Shown here piece by piece: positions 23,086-34,352 of a DNA stretch of 64,000 bases. Each line of letters begins with the position of its first letter. The first letter of the stretch is position 1. The position numbers and the translations under genes were made by a program. This DNA comes from Dactylonectria macrodidyma. Its lineage: Eukaryota; Ascomycota; Sordariomycetes; Hypocreales; Nectriaceae. The stretch is from NCBI GenBank assembly GCA_020744425.1, contig JAGMUV010000017.1, forward strand, positions 1,240,001-1,304,000. Reading direction: 5' to 3'. The notes under the pieces were generated by a model. That model ran no database searches, was not told the origin of the DNA, and worked only from the letters and a program-made list of their open reading frames with translations.

Positions 23086-24379
23086 TTAGTAAAACTCCAA
23101 GAACAGCTGAGAATATCTCGTTGTTTCAACTCGGACCATCATGAGACGACCGCCTGGAAAAGAAAAGACACAGTTTGGGTTTGGGCAGCGATCAGAGTCA
23201 AGACCTGGTGAAGCCGTTGAGGAATCAGATGGAATGGGTTCAAGCAAAATTTCATTCCCAATCTCTGTGACACGAAGGTCAGGAGAAGGTTCCCATCCGG
23301 AAAACTTCGGATTATGAAATGTTGCAGGGAGCCTTGTGTCAAAGACAAGACATGCGAGGTCTAAGCCAAGACGTAAAGCCCTGCGACTCGACTCAAACAA
23401 GCTCATTTTGATGAATTCCGGGTTGGCAAGGACAAGAGGTCCCGGGAAAAGGCGACAAATCAAGCTTTCCCAATTTGCGTGTCGTTGTAAAGAGTCGAGG
23501 GGCACATAATTCATCATGATCATGTGAACCGCGTGTAGAGCGGACAATGTCATCCCGGCTTGCCGACGGTGTTCTACCGATGTTCCCATATCGAGAAAAT
23601 AGTCGTTCAAAGACTCGAGTCGTCGAACGGGGTCTGGTTCTGGGTACATTGGGAGGAGAATGGTGGAGAGCTTGTCGTATCCTAGTAATGGGAAATGGCA
23701 CTCGAATACTACATCCCAAAATACCTGACTTGGCAACTTATCTGCCCTGATGTCGAGTCTCTGAGAAAGACCAAGTGGGTCAACCACAAGACCCAAGAGG
23801 CCGTATACCCTGTCAATGGGATTGGTACACTGGCACTCTTTAAAATCTTCCAACAACCGGAAGAGTGCTATCGCTTTCCTTGTCGATTGGCGTAGGCTTT
23901 GAATGCGTCGCAAAGCCGGTAGATGCCTCGAGGTGGATGGCGGTGCATGGTGGAGCAAAGCGGTAGCTTTTCTCAGGAATTCTTCCAAGTCCAGCTCAGA
24001 TGCCCCATCTATTAGTGTTCCCTTTGAAGCCAGACTGAGTTCTTGAATAATCCAAATTCTTGTCCACAAAGGGAGCGACACTAGCATTTGTGCGGCATTG
24101 AGAACATCATCTCTAGGGTTTGCTTTGCCGTCATAAGTTGCAAGGCAATTTAGTGATTCCCTCTCAAGGCCATTAAGACCAAGAAAAATGAGCACGCTCT
24201 CTGCCGAAGTATAGAAATGCCTCATGAATCGAATCTGTTGGCAAACTTCAATCTTGTTGTCCTGGTCAAGGCTTAGAAAGTCGGTCCAGAAATAGTCGAA
24301 CATCCCATTCTTCCACAGTTGGCACAAAAACATGCCTAGGTTCTCAGGCACTCTGCGAGATCTTCCGTTCAGATATACT
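23086..24379 (-). pseudogene. HET-domain gene, C-terminal part, cut by hAT insertion
   Basis: About 430 codons on the minus strand remain open up to the hAT insertion point at 24379/24380. The first residues ('VYLNGRSRRVPENLG') belong to the middle of a HET domain, followed by 'FWTDFLSLDQDN', 'FYTSAESVLIFLG' and 'LWTRIWIIQELSLAS', the usual second half of the domain, then a 300-residue C-terminal region. The missing N-terminal half is at 32694-32944 in the same orientation, 8.3 kb away. Removing the transposon and one copy of the 8-bp duplication joins both parts in phase. No stop codon interrupts either half, so the gene was apparently intact when hit and has decayed little, despite heavy mutation of the adjacent transposon. 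Confidence 0.9.
24372..24379. repeat. hAT target-site duplication, left copy
   Basis: The 8-bp sequence GATATACT sits directly before CAGGGTTC and is repeated directly after the right end at 32686-32693. Eight-base duplications are diagnostic of hAT elements. Confidence 0.92.
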
Positions 24380-24899
24380 CAGGGTTCAAAGCCACTCCAC
24401 GAAAACCCACATATAGACTTACATGTGGATCTATATTAAATACACTCCATTCTATTAGACCTAGTTGTGGATTTACTACTACTCTACGGGAGCCAGGCTA
24501 TATATAGAATGCAGTAGAATGCAGTAGATATTTCCTTAATCTTAGCGGAGGTTTATAAATACTATAGAACCCTTAGTTAATAGGTTAAGTTTAAAGTATT
24601 TACTAACTAATATACTAGATTTAAGATAATATATACTTATTCCTTATTAGTATTAAGTTACTTAGAATGTCTATTTAGTTATTCTTATAATGCTGCTTAT
24701 AATTATAGCTGCTTAGTTAGTAGAATAAAGAGTTGTATAATCCTATGTATTTCTTTATAAAGGATGCATTCTTTAGATAATTCTTATTAATTAGTTAATA
24801 CTATTAGACCTTTAATTATAAGGATTTTAATTATTTAATAATATTAATATATCTAACTATTAGTACTTTAGCTTATTTCTAATTAGTAATAAAGCTATA

Positions 24900-27209
24900 A
24901 ATATTGTATTATAATAGCTAACTCTTAGCCTAATTCCTGACTTACTCTTGAGCCTCTTATGTAAAGGAAATTGATAGTAGCGATCCTTAAATAAATAGAA
25001 GAAGATAAATAATGACTATTTTACTTATTTAGAGGCTGGACTTTGTCTAAAAGAGATAGCTATATGTATTAATAGGTCTACTAATTTAAGTATAATATTT
25101 AAAATATAGTAATAAAGGAATACTACTAGGTCTATTATATATATATTAAATAGAAGGATCTAAAGCTAAAGAATTATAATTATAAAGGCCTATAAAATGC
25201 TAAAAGCTACTTATTTAAGGATTATAATAGTATAGTAAATCCTTTAAGTAAAAAGCAGCCCTTAAAATCTACTATTATAATACCTGCCTGCTTAATTATT
25301 ATATTACTTTAATTAAATCTAGAAGTTCTTTATAATTAAAAAATAATAAATCTATTAATTAAGCAGTTTAATAAAGCTGCATTTTAATAGATAATTATTA
25401 ACTAGATTATTATTATAAATTGATTATTTATTATTATAAAAGATCCTAACTTATAAGCAATCTTTAAATATCTTAACCCTTCTATTTTTATTATAGAAGC
25501 TTATATATCCAATATAATAGTATAAGTAATCACTAAAAGAGAATTTAATATAAATAAATTGGCTATATAAGAGATGCTTTAGAAGAGCTTAGGCTAGATC
25601 TATATCCAGTTTAATAGATAGTGATCTAAGAATAGGTATGCTCTTTATAGCATTATTTATATATTTAGGGATCTAGATAATAGGCCCTGAAAGTGCGTTC
25701 TTAGCCTTTTAGAACTATTAGGCTAGTATATAGGCAAGAATATTACTAAGTAGATACTTAATATTATCTAGGAGTTTAAGATTAGGGATAAGCTAGGCTA
25801 CTTTATGCTAGATAATGCTTTAAATAATAAAATAATAATAGAAGAGCTGGGCTATGAGCTAGGATTTAATTAAAAGAAGTACTAGGTTTATTATATTAGC
25901 TATATTATTAATATAATAGTAAAATATATACTATTTAGCTAAGATTTAAATGCATTTAAGTAATAGATCTATAATAATTAATTAATAGTAATAAGAGAAT
26001 ATAAGTAATAGTATAAAAAGGGTCTAGTAAGTAAATAGTATAATTTTATTATAGTAAGCTAATATTTTTCTTATTTTTACTATAATATTTTCTAACTTTC
26101 CTATTTCTAATTTATTTTAATTATATTTATAAGAGATTAATAGATCTAATATCTAGACTAATGTCCTTAAAAAGGTCTAGTAAGTCAAATCCTAACTATC
26201 TAACAATCTAGCAATCTAAAGCCATAATCCTATTAGTATTATATTAGATAATACTACTTATTAGCTCTCCTAGCTAACTATAATTAACCAGGCTTTTATT
26301 TTATAGCCGTTTTATAACCCTTTTATCTAGCGAGCGTTAAGTAAGTGAAATAAAGCGAATCTTATAAAAAGTAGCTCTATTAAGAAGGGGGCCAGGATGC
26401 TATTCTTTTTAAAAGAAGAGAACCGGATTTTAAGTAGTAACTAGTATATGCTCTAAGCATTCTACGATATCTTACTAGACTTTTAGCTAGTAATCAAAGC
26501 CTTAGAAAGCAATGGATAGAGGAAATACTAAAAGTAAGGTTAAGAAGATGAGATTAAGCTTCTATTATTTAGTAAGTCCTAGCTAGATAGAGTCAGTCTG
26601 TAATTAGTATAGCTAATTAAGCTATAACTTAAAAGTATAAGCTAGGATCTTTTTTATATATATAAATATCTTCTTAAGTCCTTTGAATCTACTAGAAAGA
26701 TAGCTATTAGCCTCTCTAACTCTAGGCATTTTATAGTTAATATTAACCTAAGCTAAATAAAGCTTAATAAGTACTATTAATACCTTAATAATAGTCCTAT
26801 GATCTATAGTACGGCGGCTCTCTATTCTACTTACTACTAAGCATTATTTAATGATCTATAAGGTGATAATATTAAGTAATAGATATAGATTATTAAAGCT
26901 AAAGTGATTATTCAGAATTTATAAGAATATAAATATAAGGACTTATTTTCTAAAGATTAAGACCCTGATTTACTTATAAGTAAATATCTTAAATCCTTAA
27001 GGAATAAGTTTATAGCCTAATATAATAGCAAATAAGGGCTAACTCTTTAGAATTAGGCTATTAATAAGTCTATTAGAGTATCTCTTTTATTATTATATAA
27101 AGAGTTAGATTTTAATAAGTATAATTAGTAATAATATAATATTAATAATTCTAATACTCTTATTACTAACCTATATAAATATTAGTATACTAAGCAGCTT
27201 AAGTACTCT
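24900..27209 (+). pseudogene. hAT transposase remnant, main part
   Basis: Read through its many stops, the plus strand around 25590-25960 gives segments typical of hAT transposase: 'NRYALYSII', 'KCVLSLLELLG', 'IIQEFKIRDKLGYFMLDNA' and 'ELGYELGFN'. These are the catalytic-core region in which the conserved phrase is normally 'DNASNND'. Most stops are TAA or TAG where CAA, CAG or TGG is expected, the result of C-to-T and G-to-A change. The start of the reading frame cannot be fixed; the left boundary given is approximate. The reading continues at 32275 beyond the nested Copia element. Confidence 0.75.
27205..27209. repeat. Copia target-site duplication, left copy
   Basis: ACTCT directly precedes the left LTR and recurs at 32275-32279 directly after the right LTR. 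Five-base duplications are standard for LTR retrotransposons. Confidence 0.9.
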
Positions 27210-27394
27210 TGTCAAATATTAGGGTGAAAAATTGTGTCTTCTGTCCTTCTGTCCTTGCCCCCTGTGCCTTGAGGTTTTAGAGCAAGCTTTATATACTCTT
27301 TCTCTTCTGTATAGAATCAGCTAGAAGCTGATTGCTAAGCCTCGTAGTAATAGGTGGCAATAGGTGGCAACTTTCGCCTCTGATATATTTAATA
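27210..27394 (-). repeat. 3' LTR of the Copia element
   Basis: This 185-bp terminal repeat aligns without gaps to 32090-32274. The 11 differences are all transitions. The LTRs keep a normal base composition while the internal region is AT-rich. Confidence 0.92.
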
Positions 27395-27479
27395 CATCCC
27401 CTCAGATTTAATGACTTCTTATTAAGTCTGAAGCCCTTCTTCATCCTTCTAGAGCCTCTTCCTAACGTCTTCTAATCTA

Positions 27480-30400
27480 AGTTAATATATAAAGCGGTTC
27501 TATTTTCTGGCTAGAAGTGCTTTCATCAGGCTATCTGTGACTATATCTATTAATTTAATGTATTTAATTTGAATTTTCTTTCTTTAAACTTCCTATCTGA
27601 GCTAGTAATTATAAATATTAACATACTATAACTTAGTCCTTAAAGTAGCTATCTTAGCCGTTATAAGGTTAATAGTCTGAGTGTTATTATAGTCAATCTG
27701 AATAGTTAAGTCATTTAGTTAAACTATTAGCTCCTTAAGTAGTTAGCTTATAAAGAGAGATTCCTTAGCTGCCTATACTAGGGCTAGGAGCTCTGCTTCT
27801 GTTATTAATATTATGACTATGTCTTATTTACTGGCTCTCTATCCGATCAGTCCGTTGAACAGCTTGATAGTATATGCTTGCAAGCTCTTCCGATCAGTTA
27901 TGTTATTAGCAAAAGAGGCATCGCTAGTAATGCTAAGACCGCCAGGCCTTCTGAAGGATAGGGCTAGGTTCTTTATGTATGAGAGGTAGTAGATAATGCA
28001 GTTAGCCGCTTCTTAGTGTATTTAGCTTAGATTAATAAAGAATCTTACTAATCTGGAGATAGCAAAGGCTATATTGGGTCAGGTATTGACTGTAATATAG
28101 AGGATTGATCTGATCTTATGTTAGTATCGTTAAATCTCTATTAGGATTACTATCCTTATTATAGGCTAGAGCTCTAACTGAGTTATTAGTACTATAGCTA
28201 TTCCTTTATTAGCTAGGTTTATAATTTTCTTAATATAGGCTGCTTAGGATAGTTAGATCTTCTTTATAAGTCAGTTCTATATAACTTCTATTCTAAGGAA
28301 CTATTATATAGGGTTACTGCCTATTAGTTTATATCTTAATTAGAGTTTTTTAATCAGGTCCTTAGCCTTATTTTCTTATGCCTTCTTATAGGCTAGAATG
28401 ATATTATCGATATAGATAAAGAAGAGGATTCTTTCTTTTCTGAAGTAGTAAGGCTTATATAGAACTAGCTTATAGCCTAGCTCTAAGAGGGTTCTAGAAA
28501 GCTCCTTCTACTATAGTAAGGAAGAGACTCTCAGTCTGTATAGAGCTTTATTAAGCTTTAGGATAGTTCCTGCCTTCTTATAGCCTAGAGGCATTTATAT
28601 AAAGATATCTTAATTAATTAGAGTATATATAAATGCATTAACTATATCGTATTAGACCATTTCTAAATCAAATTTTACTATAATAGCTATTAAGGTCTGA
28701 AAGGACCTTCTAGCTAAGGTAGCTATATATATATCTTATAGCTTCCCTTTTACTTATTAGTCTCTTCATATTACTAGCCAGGCCTTATATTTCTAAAAGT
28801 AACCGTATTTATCTGTTTTATAAATATATACCTATATATAATCTAGGACCTATTAATTAAATGCTTAAGGGTCTTTAGCTTGGATCTTAGTCTATAACCT
28901 CATTTCCTTATAGCTTTAAAGATGAATTTCTTTAGCCTTTTAAAAGAGGTTTTCTAATAGATATCCTATAAGATCTTAATGCTTTATTAGTACTAGAAGT
29001 AATGCACTTCTATATACTTTTACCTTTTAATAGATCTTTCGTTCTATTAAGATTTATATAGGAGATTTAGTTCTAACTAGAAAAGCTGCTTACTATATAA
29101 TAGTTCTATTCCCTTATTCTAACACATTTTAAGGTAATTGTATAAATAGGGCAGATAGTAGTATATCTAGAAGTATGAGGAAGTCTTTATATTCTGCCCT
29201 CTTTACTTATAAGATTTCTTTAATTATTACTATAAGATAGTTTAGTATGAGTTTATCTTCTTCTTTAGGAAAAGCCACCTTAATAGAGTCTTCAGCTTTT
29301 AGCTAATTAATTAGTTCATTTAGTTAAAGGGATATAATTCGTACGATTTCTTCTAAGTCTGCTTCTAAAAGGTCATCCTTAAAGTTTTCCCAGTCTCCGT
29401 TATAGCCCTCATCTTTATTAAAAATAATGTCTTAAGTGCTGATTATCCGATTGATTGTCAGGATCTAGATCCTATAAATATTCAAGGATCTATATCTAAC
29501 TAAGAAGCCGATCCATCCTTTCGGTTTAAGTCACATCTTATAGTTAAGCTTTTATTATACCTTAAGGGTTATAGTATAGGCTTTATAACTAAATGCCCTT
29601 AGATATATTTAGTTAGGCTATTTTACTAATTGTGGAATTCCTCTAGCTATTATTATTATAGTATGCAGTTAATCGTATAGTGTTTTCTAGCCTGATTTAT
29701 AATTTAGCATTCGGTTATATAGATAAACTGCTGTTTTGCTGATTTCTAGCTATAGCTAGTGAGGGAGCTTAGAGCCTGTTCGTATGGCTCTTTCCTTATC
29801 CTTAATCACACCCCCTAAGCATTCAGCGCCGCCGTTTTAGGCTTGGCTATATAGTGCTAAGGGCTTAATAACGATAGCTCTATTCTATAGGAAGTTTCTA
29901 ACTTATAGTTTAACCTCTATAATCTTATTATTATATTCGATAACTTTAACTTTAATATTATATTAAACTTCTAAGTATTTAAAAAAGGATTTAAAGACTA
30001 TAATAATAGCCTCCATTATCCAAGTTATAAAGTAATAATCCTAAATGTAACTAGTTAATCAGTAGGTAAGTAGTATCTATAAGGTATAGCCACTTATGCC
30101 TTCTTTATAGTTATAGAAATTAATAGTAATGCATTTACTGGCTATCTGGCTAGACTGCCTTAAAGCCTGTCTGACTTATCTTTTGATCTTTAATAGGCTA
30201 TAGGCATTACATTTGACTATTATTAGTCCTTAAATTCGCACCCCTTAAGATACTAAGATGAGGTATTTAAGAGCTTGCAGTCCTGGATGCCTTAGGCGGT
30301 TATACTAGCATATGGCTTCTCTTACTAAAAGAGCCCTCTTTATATATAAAGTGAACTTACAGGCTGCTTAAGCTACTAAGGTTATCTCTATCAGTTAGTA

Positions 30401-32060
30401 TATAATAACGTATTAACTGTATAGGTCCTTAATCGTATAGGCAATCGTCTAATTAGAATAGCAGAGGGTCATTAGATCTTAGCTATTATCCTAATAGAAT
30501 CCTTTCTTTTATAACTAATATAAGGAGACTAGAGTTATAAGGAGTTAGGAATAGTAAGCTATATCTTTAAGTAATAGTGCTTAAGTTCTTATTAGCCTAA
30601 CTATTATTATTCTATATTCTAAAATTAGTAACTTTCAGTCACCTGACTAGATAAAGTTACCTAAAAGGGCTGGCTAAAGACCAGCTAGTCAATTAAGGTC
30701 ATTTATAATTAAGATCATTATTCTAGGGTCTAGGATTTGAGATTTTCATAAGGGATAGTCATTACTCTAAGCAGTAAATGCGGCATTGACTTTAGTAATA
30801 AGCTAGCTATATAGTTATTAGTTAGAGGTGTTTTTAATAGCTTGTTTTAGTAAGATCTTGGACTTCTTCTGAGTAAGAGCTTTTACTTATACTTATAGGT
30901 CTAAGTCTTCTTTAAGGGCTTTTTTTACCTTTATTTAAAATTTTTCTTAAGGCCTAAACCCTCTCTAAGCTATGTTTAGAAAAATATAGAAGCATTTCTT
31001 AAGGACATAGGGTAGGCTGCATACTAGGCATTTATTCTATTCTTTAAGAGGCTTCTAGTACTTCGTCTTTTGCCCTTCCTTCTTCAGAGAATAGTACTGA
31101 CCTTTAATAATGCGAGCATCCTCTAGTTCATTATCCTAGGGGTCCTCCCTAGCAAAGCTCGTAGAGAATGCACCTTAAGAGAAATTTCCTATATGACCTA
31201 AGCCTTATAAGGCCTCTGCATTTTTAAGCTTATTCTAGAAGGCATTTACTAAATCTCAATAGATAAAAGATTTATCTTAGATTAGGTTTTATTAGCTAAT
31301 TTTATAGGCTACTATCTAAGCAAGGAGAAGTTATAAAGAGATATTAAAGAAGTCATATACCTAGGAGCTATAAAAGAGGGTCTTAGGGACCTTTTATTAC
31401 TGTCCTTTAGCTAAGGCTTCCTCCCACTCTTCTAACCATTTAAGTGCTTAAGTTACGGTTTTTAAAGGTGTTTTCATAAGGGTTAAGTATGTATTTTAAG
31501 CATTTTGTGTTTCATCTACTTCTGACCTCCCGCACTTAGTACGGAGATTGTAGTGCTATTCGTAGATCGACTTGCGCAGTTAATAATAGGTCTGGATGTA
31601 TCTAAGAGAGATAGTTCAGATAATCCAGTCTTAGAGGGTTCTTAGAGACTTCCTCTATCTTTCTAATGACTTTTCTTAAAGCTAATAGAAAGAGAGGTTT
31701 TATTAGAAGCTCTTCTGACTTTATTCAGTTAGGTCAGATAGAGACTATATTCTATTAGTTATCTCCTATATATTATCTGAATTAGTCCCTTTAGTCTTAG
31801 GTGTTTCTAATCGAATAGTCCGTTATACTACTATTGTCTTAGTATATTTACGTCTTTTAATATTTAAGAAGGCCGGTTCTTCTTTAAGGAAAATCTTCTT
31901 TTTGAAGTACTATTATAGACCTAGAAGGTTAACCTAAAGAAGGAATTTATACTCCTAGTCCGGAAAGTCCCCAGGTTTTATAAGAGTGGCCGTAAGACCT
32001 TCTTTCTAGGATTTTCTATATAGTATCATAGATAAGATAGAGGGATTCTTAATAATATTA
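27480..32060 (-). pseudogene. Copia Gag-Pol polyprotein remnant
   Basis: On the minus strand, read through stops, the following are visible. Gag-like 'LNPYENTFKNRNLST' lies near 31500-31420. A knuckle 'CLVC-x9-CF' lies near 31030-30990. The reverse transcriptase signature 'ILFFIYIDNIILAYK' (equivalent of YVDD) lies near 28420-28380. RNase H 'SDASFANNITDRKSLQAYTIKLFNG' and 'TEAELLALVQAAKE' lie near 27920-27740. These phrases are characteristic of fungal Copia elements. Numerous TAA/TAG codons replace Gln and Trp codons, so no functional protein can be made. Exact ends are approximate. Confidence 0.85.
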
Positions 32061-32089
32061 AAATGGGTTAAGGCAGTGAGACTCTTAAT

Positions 32090-32274
32090 TATTAAATATT
32101 AGGGTGAAAAATTGTGTCTTCTGTCCTTCTGTCCTTGCCCCCTATGCCTTGAGGTTTCAGGGCAAGCTTTATATACTCTTTCTCTTCTGTATAGAATCAG
32201 CTAGAAGCTGATTGCTAAGCCTCGTGGCAATAGGTGGCAATAGGTGGCAACTTTCGCCTCTGACATATCTGACA
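32090..32274 (-). repeat. 5' LTR of the Copia element
   Basis: 185-bp partner of 27210-27394. At the 11 differing sites each LTR has the mutated base (A or T) at some positions, so both copies were hit independently. On the minus strand this copy still shows TGTCAG at its outer end, while its inner end has decayed from TGACA to TAATA. Confidence 0.92.
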
Positions 32275-32432
32275 ACTCTAAATTAAGTAGGATAGCCTTA
32301 GATTTACTAATTATAGCCTCTATATTAGTAGAGTATAAGAGGTTATTTTCAATAGCTAGGCAGATAATTATAAGGCTTAAGAATCGGCTAGATACTTTAA
32401 CTATTAGTATATACCAGACTTTATATAGTTAG
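32275..32432 (+). pseudogene. hAT transposase C-terminal dimerisation segment
   Basis: The frame 'LSRIALDLLIIASILVEYKR' and 'LFSIARQIIIRLKNRLD' is the hAT C-terminal dimerisation region (normally ...SRMALDLLSIPAMSAECERVFS...). It is the continuation of the transposase interrupted at 27209: the codons join as YS-KLSRIA once the Copia element and one ACTCT are removed. The segment is followed by TAG. Confidence 0.88.
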
Positions 32433-32685
32433 CTACGTGCAGGATTGATCAGACAGTTAGATTAAATACTAATAGAACCTTTAAGGGAATAATAGCAATA
32501 TACTAGGGGTCGAGTTATACAAGGGAGTAAGTCCCTTGCTCATTATATAGAAATCCTTTCTACATTATGGACTTATATCTATAATAGATCTATATCCATC
32601 CATTCCACCACCATGATCTTAGTCATTATCCACATCAATTCCATATCCTCGAATGTGTAGTGGAGTGTAGTGGCTTTGAACCCTG

Positions 32686-32693
32686 GATATACT
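32686..32693. repeat. hAT target-site duplication, right copy
   Basis: GATATACT directly after the right terminal CCCTG of the hAT element, identical to 24372-24379. Confidence 0.92.
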
Positions 32694-32944
32694 GTGTGGA
32701 CTGGCGTCGGATCGCCCCAACAATACGACAACGCATGAAACTTGGGCATTTGCTGCCTTGCCCGATCGAAATAGTCTATGGTGCACGCAATGTCTCCATC
32801 GACAAGTTCTTGGTGAAGCTTGAGCAGTCTGAAGCCGTACCGGTTCTTGAGAGGGGCATAGCTGTAAGCCTCATCAGGTGCTGTATGGTGAAGAGCCTTT
32901 TGACGAGCACGCTTGGAGGAGATTATCCCCAAGACGATCTTCAT
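32694..32944 (-). pseudogene. HET-domain gene, N-terminal part, cut by hAT insertion
   Basis: Begins at an ATG at 32944 and encodes about 84 residues before the insertion point. 'FRLLKLHQELVDGD' and 'FHALSYCWGDPTPVH' are the classic start of a HET domain (F-x-ALSYxWG). The frame then runs into transposon DNA and stops by chance at 32579. The other part of the gene is at 23086-24379 on the same strand; see that entry. Together they would have made a protein of about 515 residues. Confidence 0.88.
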
Positions 32945-34352
32945 ATCGAAATTTGGCTCGCTAGAAAAAATTGAAGAACTAACGTTTGAGGGGAGTTAAG
33001 TGTTAAGTGATATGGCTTTGTGAGATGATTTTGTGAGATGATTCTCAGCCTACCCCGCATGCTGGTCATGCGGTTAGGCAGCCGTGGCTCTCTGATAGAC
33101 TGCATCAGTGTATTTCCGAAACGCTAATTCTCTCTCTCAGCGGCAGTGAGCGCTAACAGGGCTTCAGTTGTAAGCTTGATGGAGATGCCAGATACCCAGG
33201 TATGCAAATGGCTGAGTGCGAGGTGAGGGGTTGCGACGTCCAGGGTAGGCTATCAGTCCCGTCAATTAAGGGTGCTGCCGACTCCAAGTCTTGGGTGCAA
33301 AATGTCTCGAAGAGAGTGGACGATTAAGGCCTTACTGCGGATGATTGGATGAGTCGCTGGTATACTTAAGTCATTTAGTGAGCCGATTAATTATGATTCC
33401 TTCATTCACTACCGATTGCTTAAAACTCCTAATCGACCACATGGGGACCAGTTAGCGCCCTATTCATTTCATCGACATACAGATGAAGCCATGTCATGAA
33501 AACAATAGAAAAGTCGAATATTACGCTGTTTAACCTCAAGAATGCAATCTATATGTGATGAGTGCCCTCTCAAACGGCCAGAACATTTTGGGGGAATATT
33601 CTGCCTCAGCATGCACTTGGATGCTACTTTACCCTGCTTCTTGGTCCTCGGCAACTTTCCAAGTCACATTCTTGTCCTTCCATCTCAGCTAAGCCATCGT
33701 CGCCGCTTCAGGATATCCATTGGACTTGGCATTCCCTCGATTTTTTACTTTTGCAAAGGCTATCGTTTTGCAAAGTACAGTGAGGAGTTAAGGAATGGAG
33801 GAGCCTAACCGACAGTCAGACATGGCTTACCGCCATGCCCAATTCATCCTTTCAGCCAGCCGCTTCAGCACACGAACCAGCAGGATATCTCTGCGGCGCA
33901 AGATCAAGTGTTTCGGCTTTCCAGTTGAAGGGTGGCTCGGCCATTGCGGGGAATGTTCCGTAGCAGTACAGCAGAGACGTCCGGGCCCTCGCGAGGAAGG
34001 GCCACGCCACGTAAGGGGTATTACCCTTTTGCTTTCATTCATAGGTGTCAGTTTTAGTAAAAGTCCTTATCGCCTAAGTTATCTTATGGAATGGTTAAGC
34101 AGTATCTCATGCCTTCGTGAGGACATACTAACACTCAGTTCGCCATCACCGCAAGCCACACCAAATGATATTGGTATGCTTGCATTCGTAATTATTCTTG
34201 GCGAATATCCCGAATCCCTCTTTCCAGAGTTATAGAAACATACAAAAATCTTTAAGTAAAAGCACTTTTCCGACCTTGCAGAGACTACTAAGCATCATCT
34301 ACATAATATACAACCACTGCTTAGATCGCAACAACATAAAGTAACCGCAGCC
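32945..34352. other. intergenic, 1.4 kb without a supported gene
   Basis: Lies between the start of the broken HET gene and the start of the oxidase gene, which are divergent, so it should contain both promoters. Open frames at 33542-33808 and 33795-34235 show no recognisable similarity. No repeat was recognised. Confidence 0.45.

Larger units (their letters stand above)
27210..32274 (-). mobile_element. Copia-type LTR retrotransposon, nested, RIP-mutated
   Basis: A 5065-bp element bounded by two 185-bp LTRs and the 5-bp duplication ACTCT. Its coding strand is minus, so the right LTR is the 5' LTR. A purine-rich tract (CTGAGGGGATG on the minus strand) lies just before the 3' LTR. The order along the minus strand is gag with a CCHC-like knuckle, integrase region, reverse transcriptase, RNase H, which is the Copia order. 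It interrupts the transposase of the surrounding hAT element, so it inserted later. Confidence 0.92.
24380..32685 (+). mobile_element. hAT transposon, RIP-mutated, with nested Copia element
   Basis: The left end CAGGGTTCAAAGCCACT (24380) is mirrored by the right end (32685 leftwards) over 17 bp. Both sides are flanked by the 8-bp duplication GATATACT. Removing the nested retrotransposon and its 5-bp duplication leaves an element of 3236 bp, normal for hAT. The plus-strand transposase is recognisable but riddled with TAA/TAG stops. The DNA is strongly AT-rich and TpA-rich, as expected after RIP. The element splits a HET gene. Confidence 0.93.

Noticed and set aside
27210..27394. Gypsy-type classification of the nested retrotransposon
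   Set aside because: RNase H directly follows reverse transcriptase next to the 3' LTR and the integrase region precedes it, which is the Copia order.
24380..32685. AT-rich block as a centromere or isochore fragment
   Set aside because: The block is fully explained by one hAT element and one nested Copia element with exact boundaries.
33795..34235. 146-codon plus-strand open frame upstream of the oxidase
   Set aside because: No similarity recognised; lies in the probable divergent promoter region.
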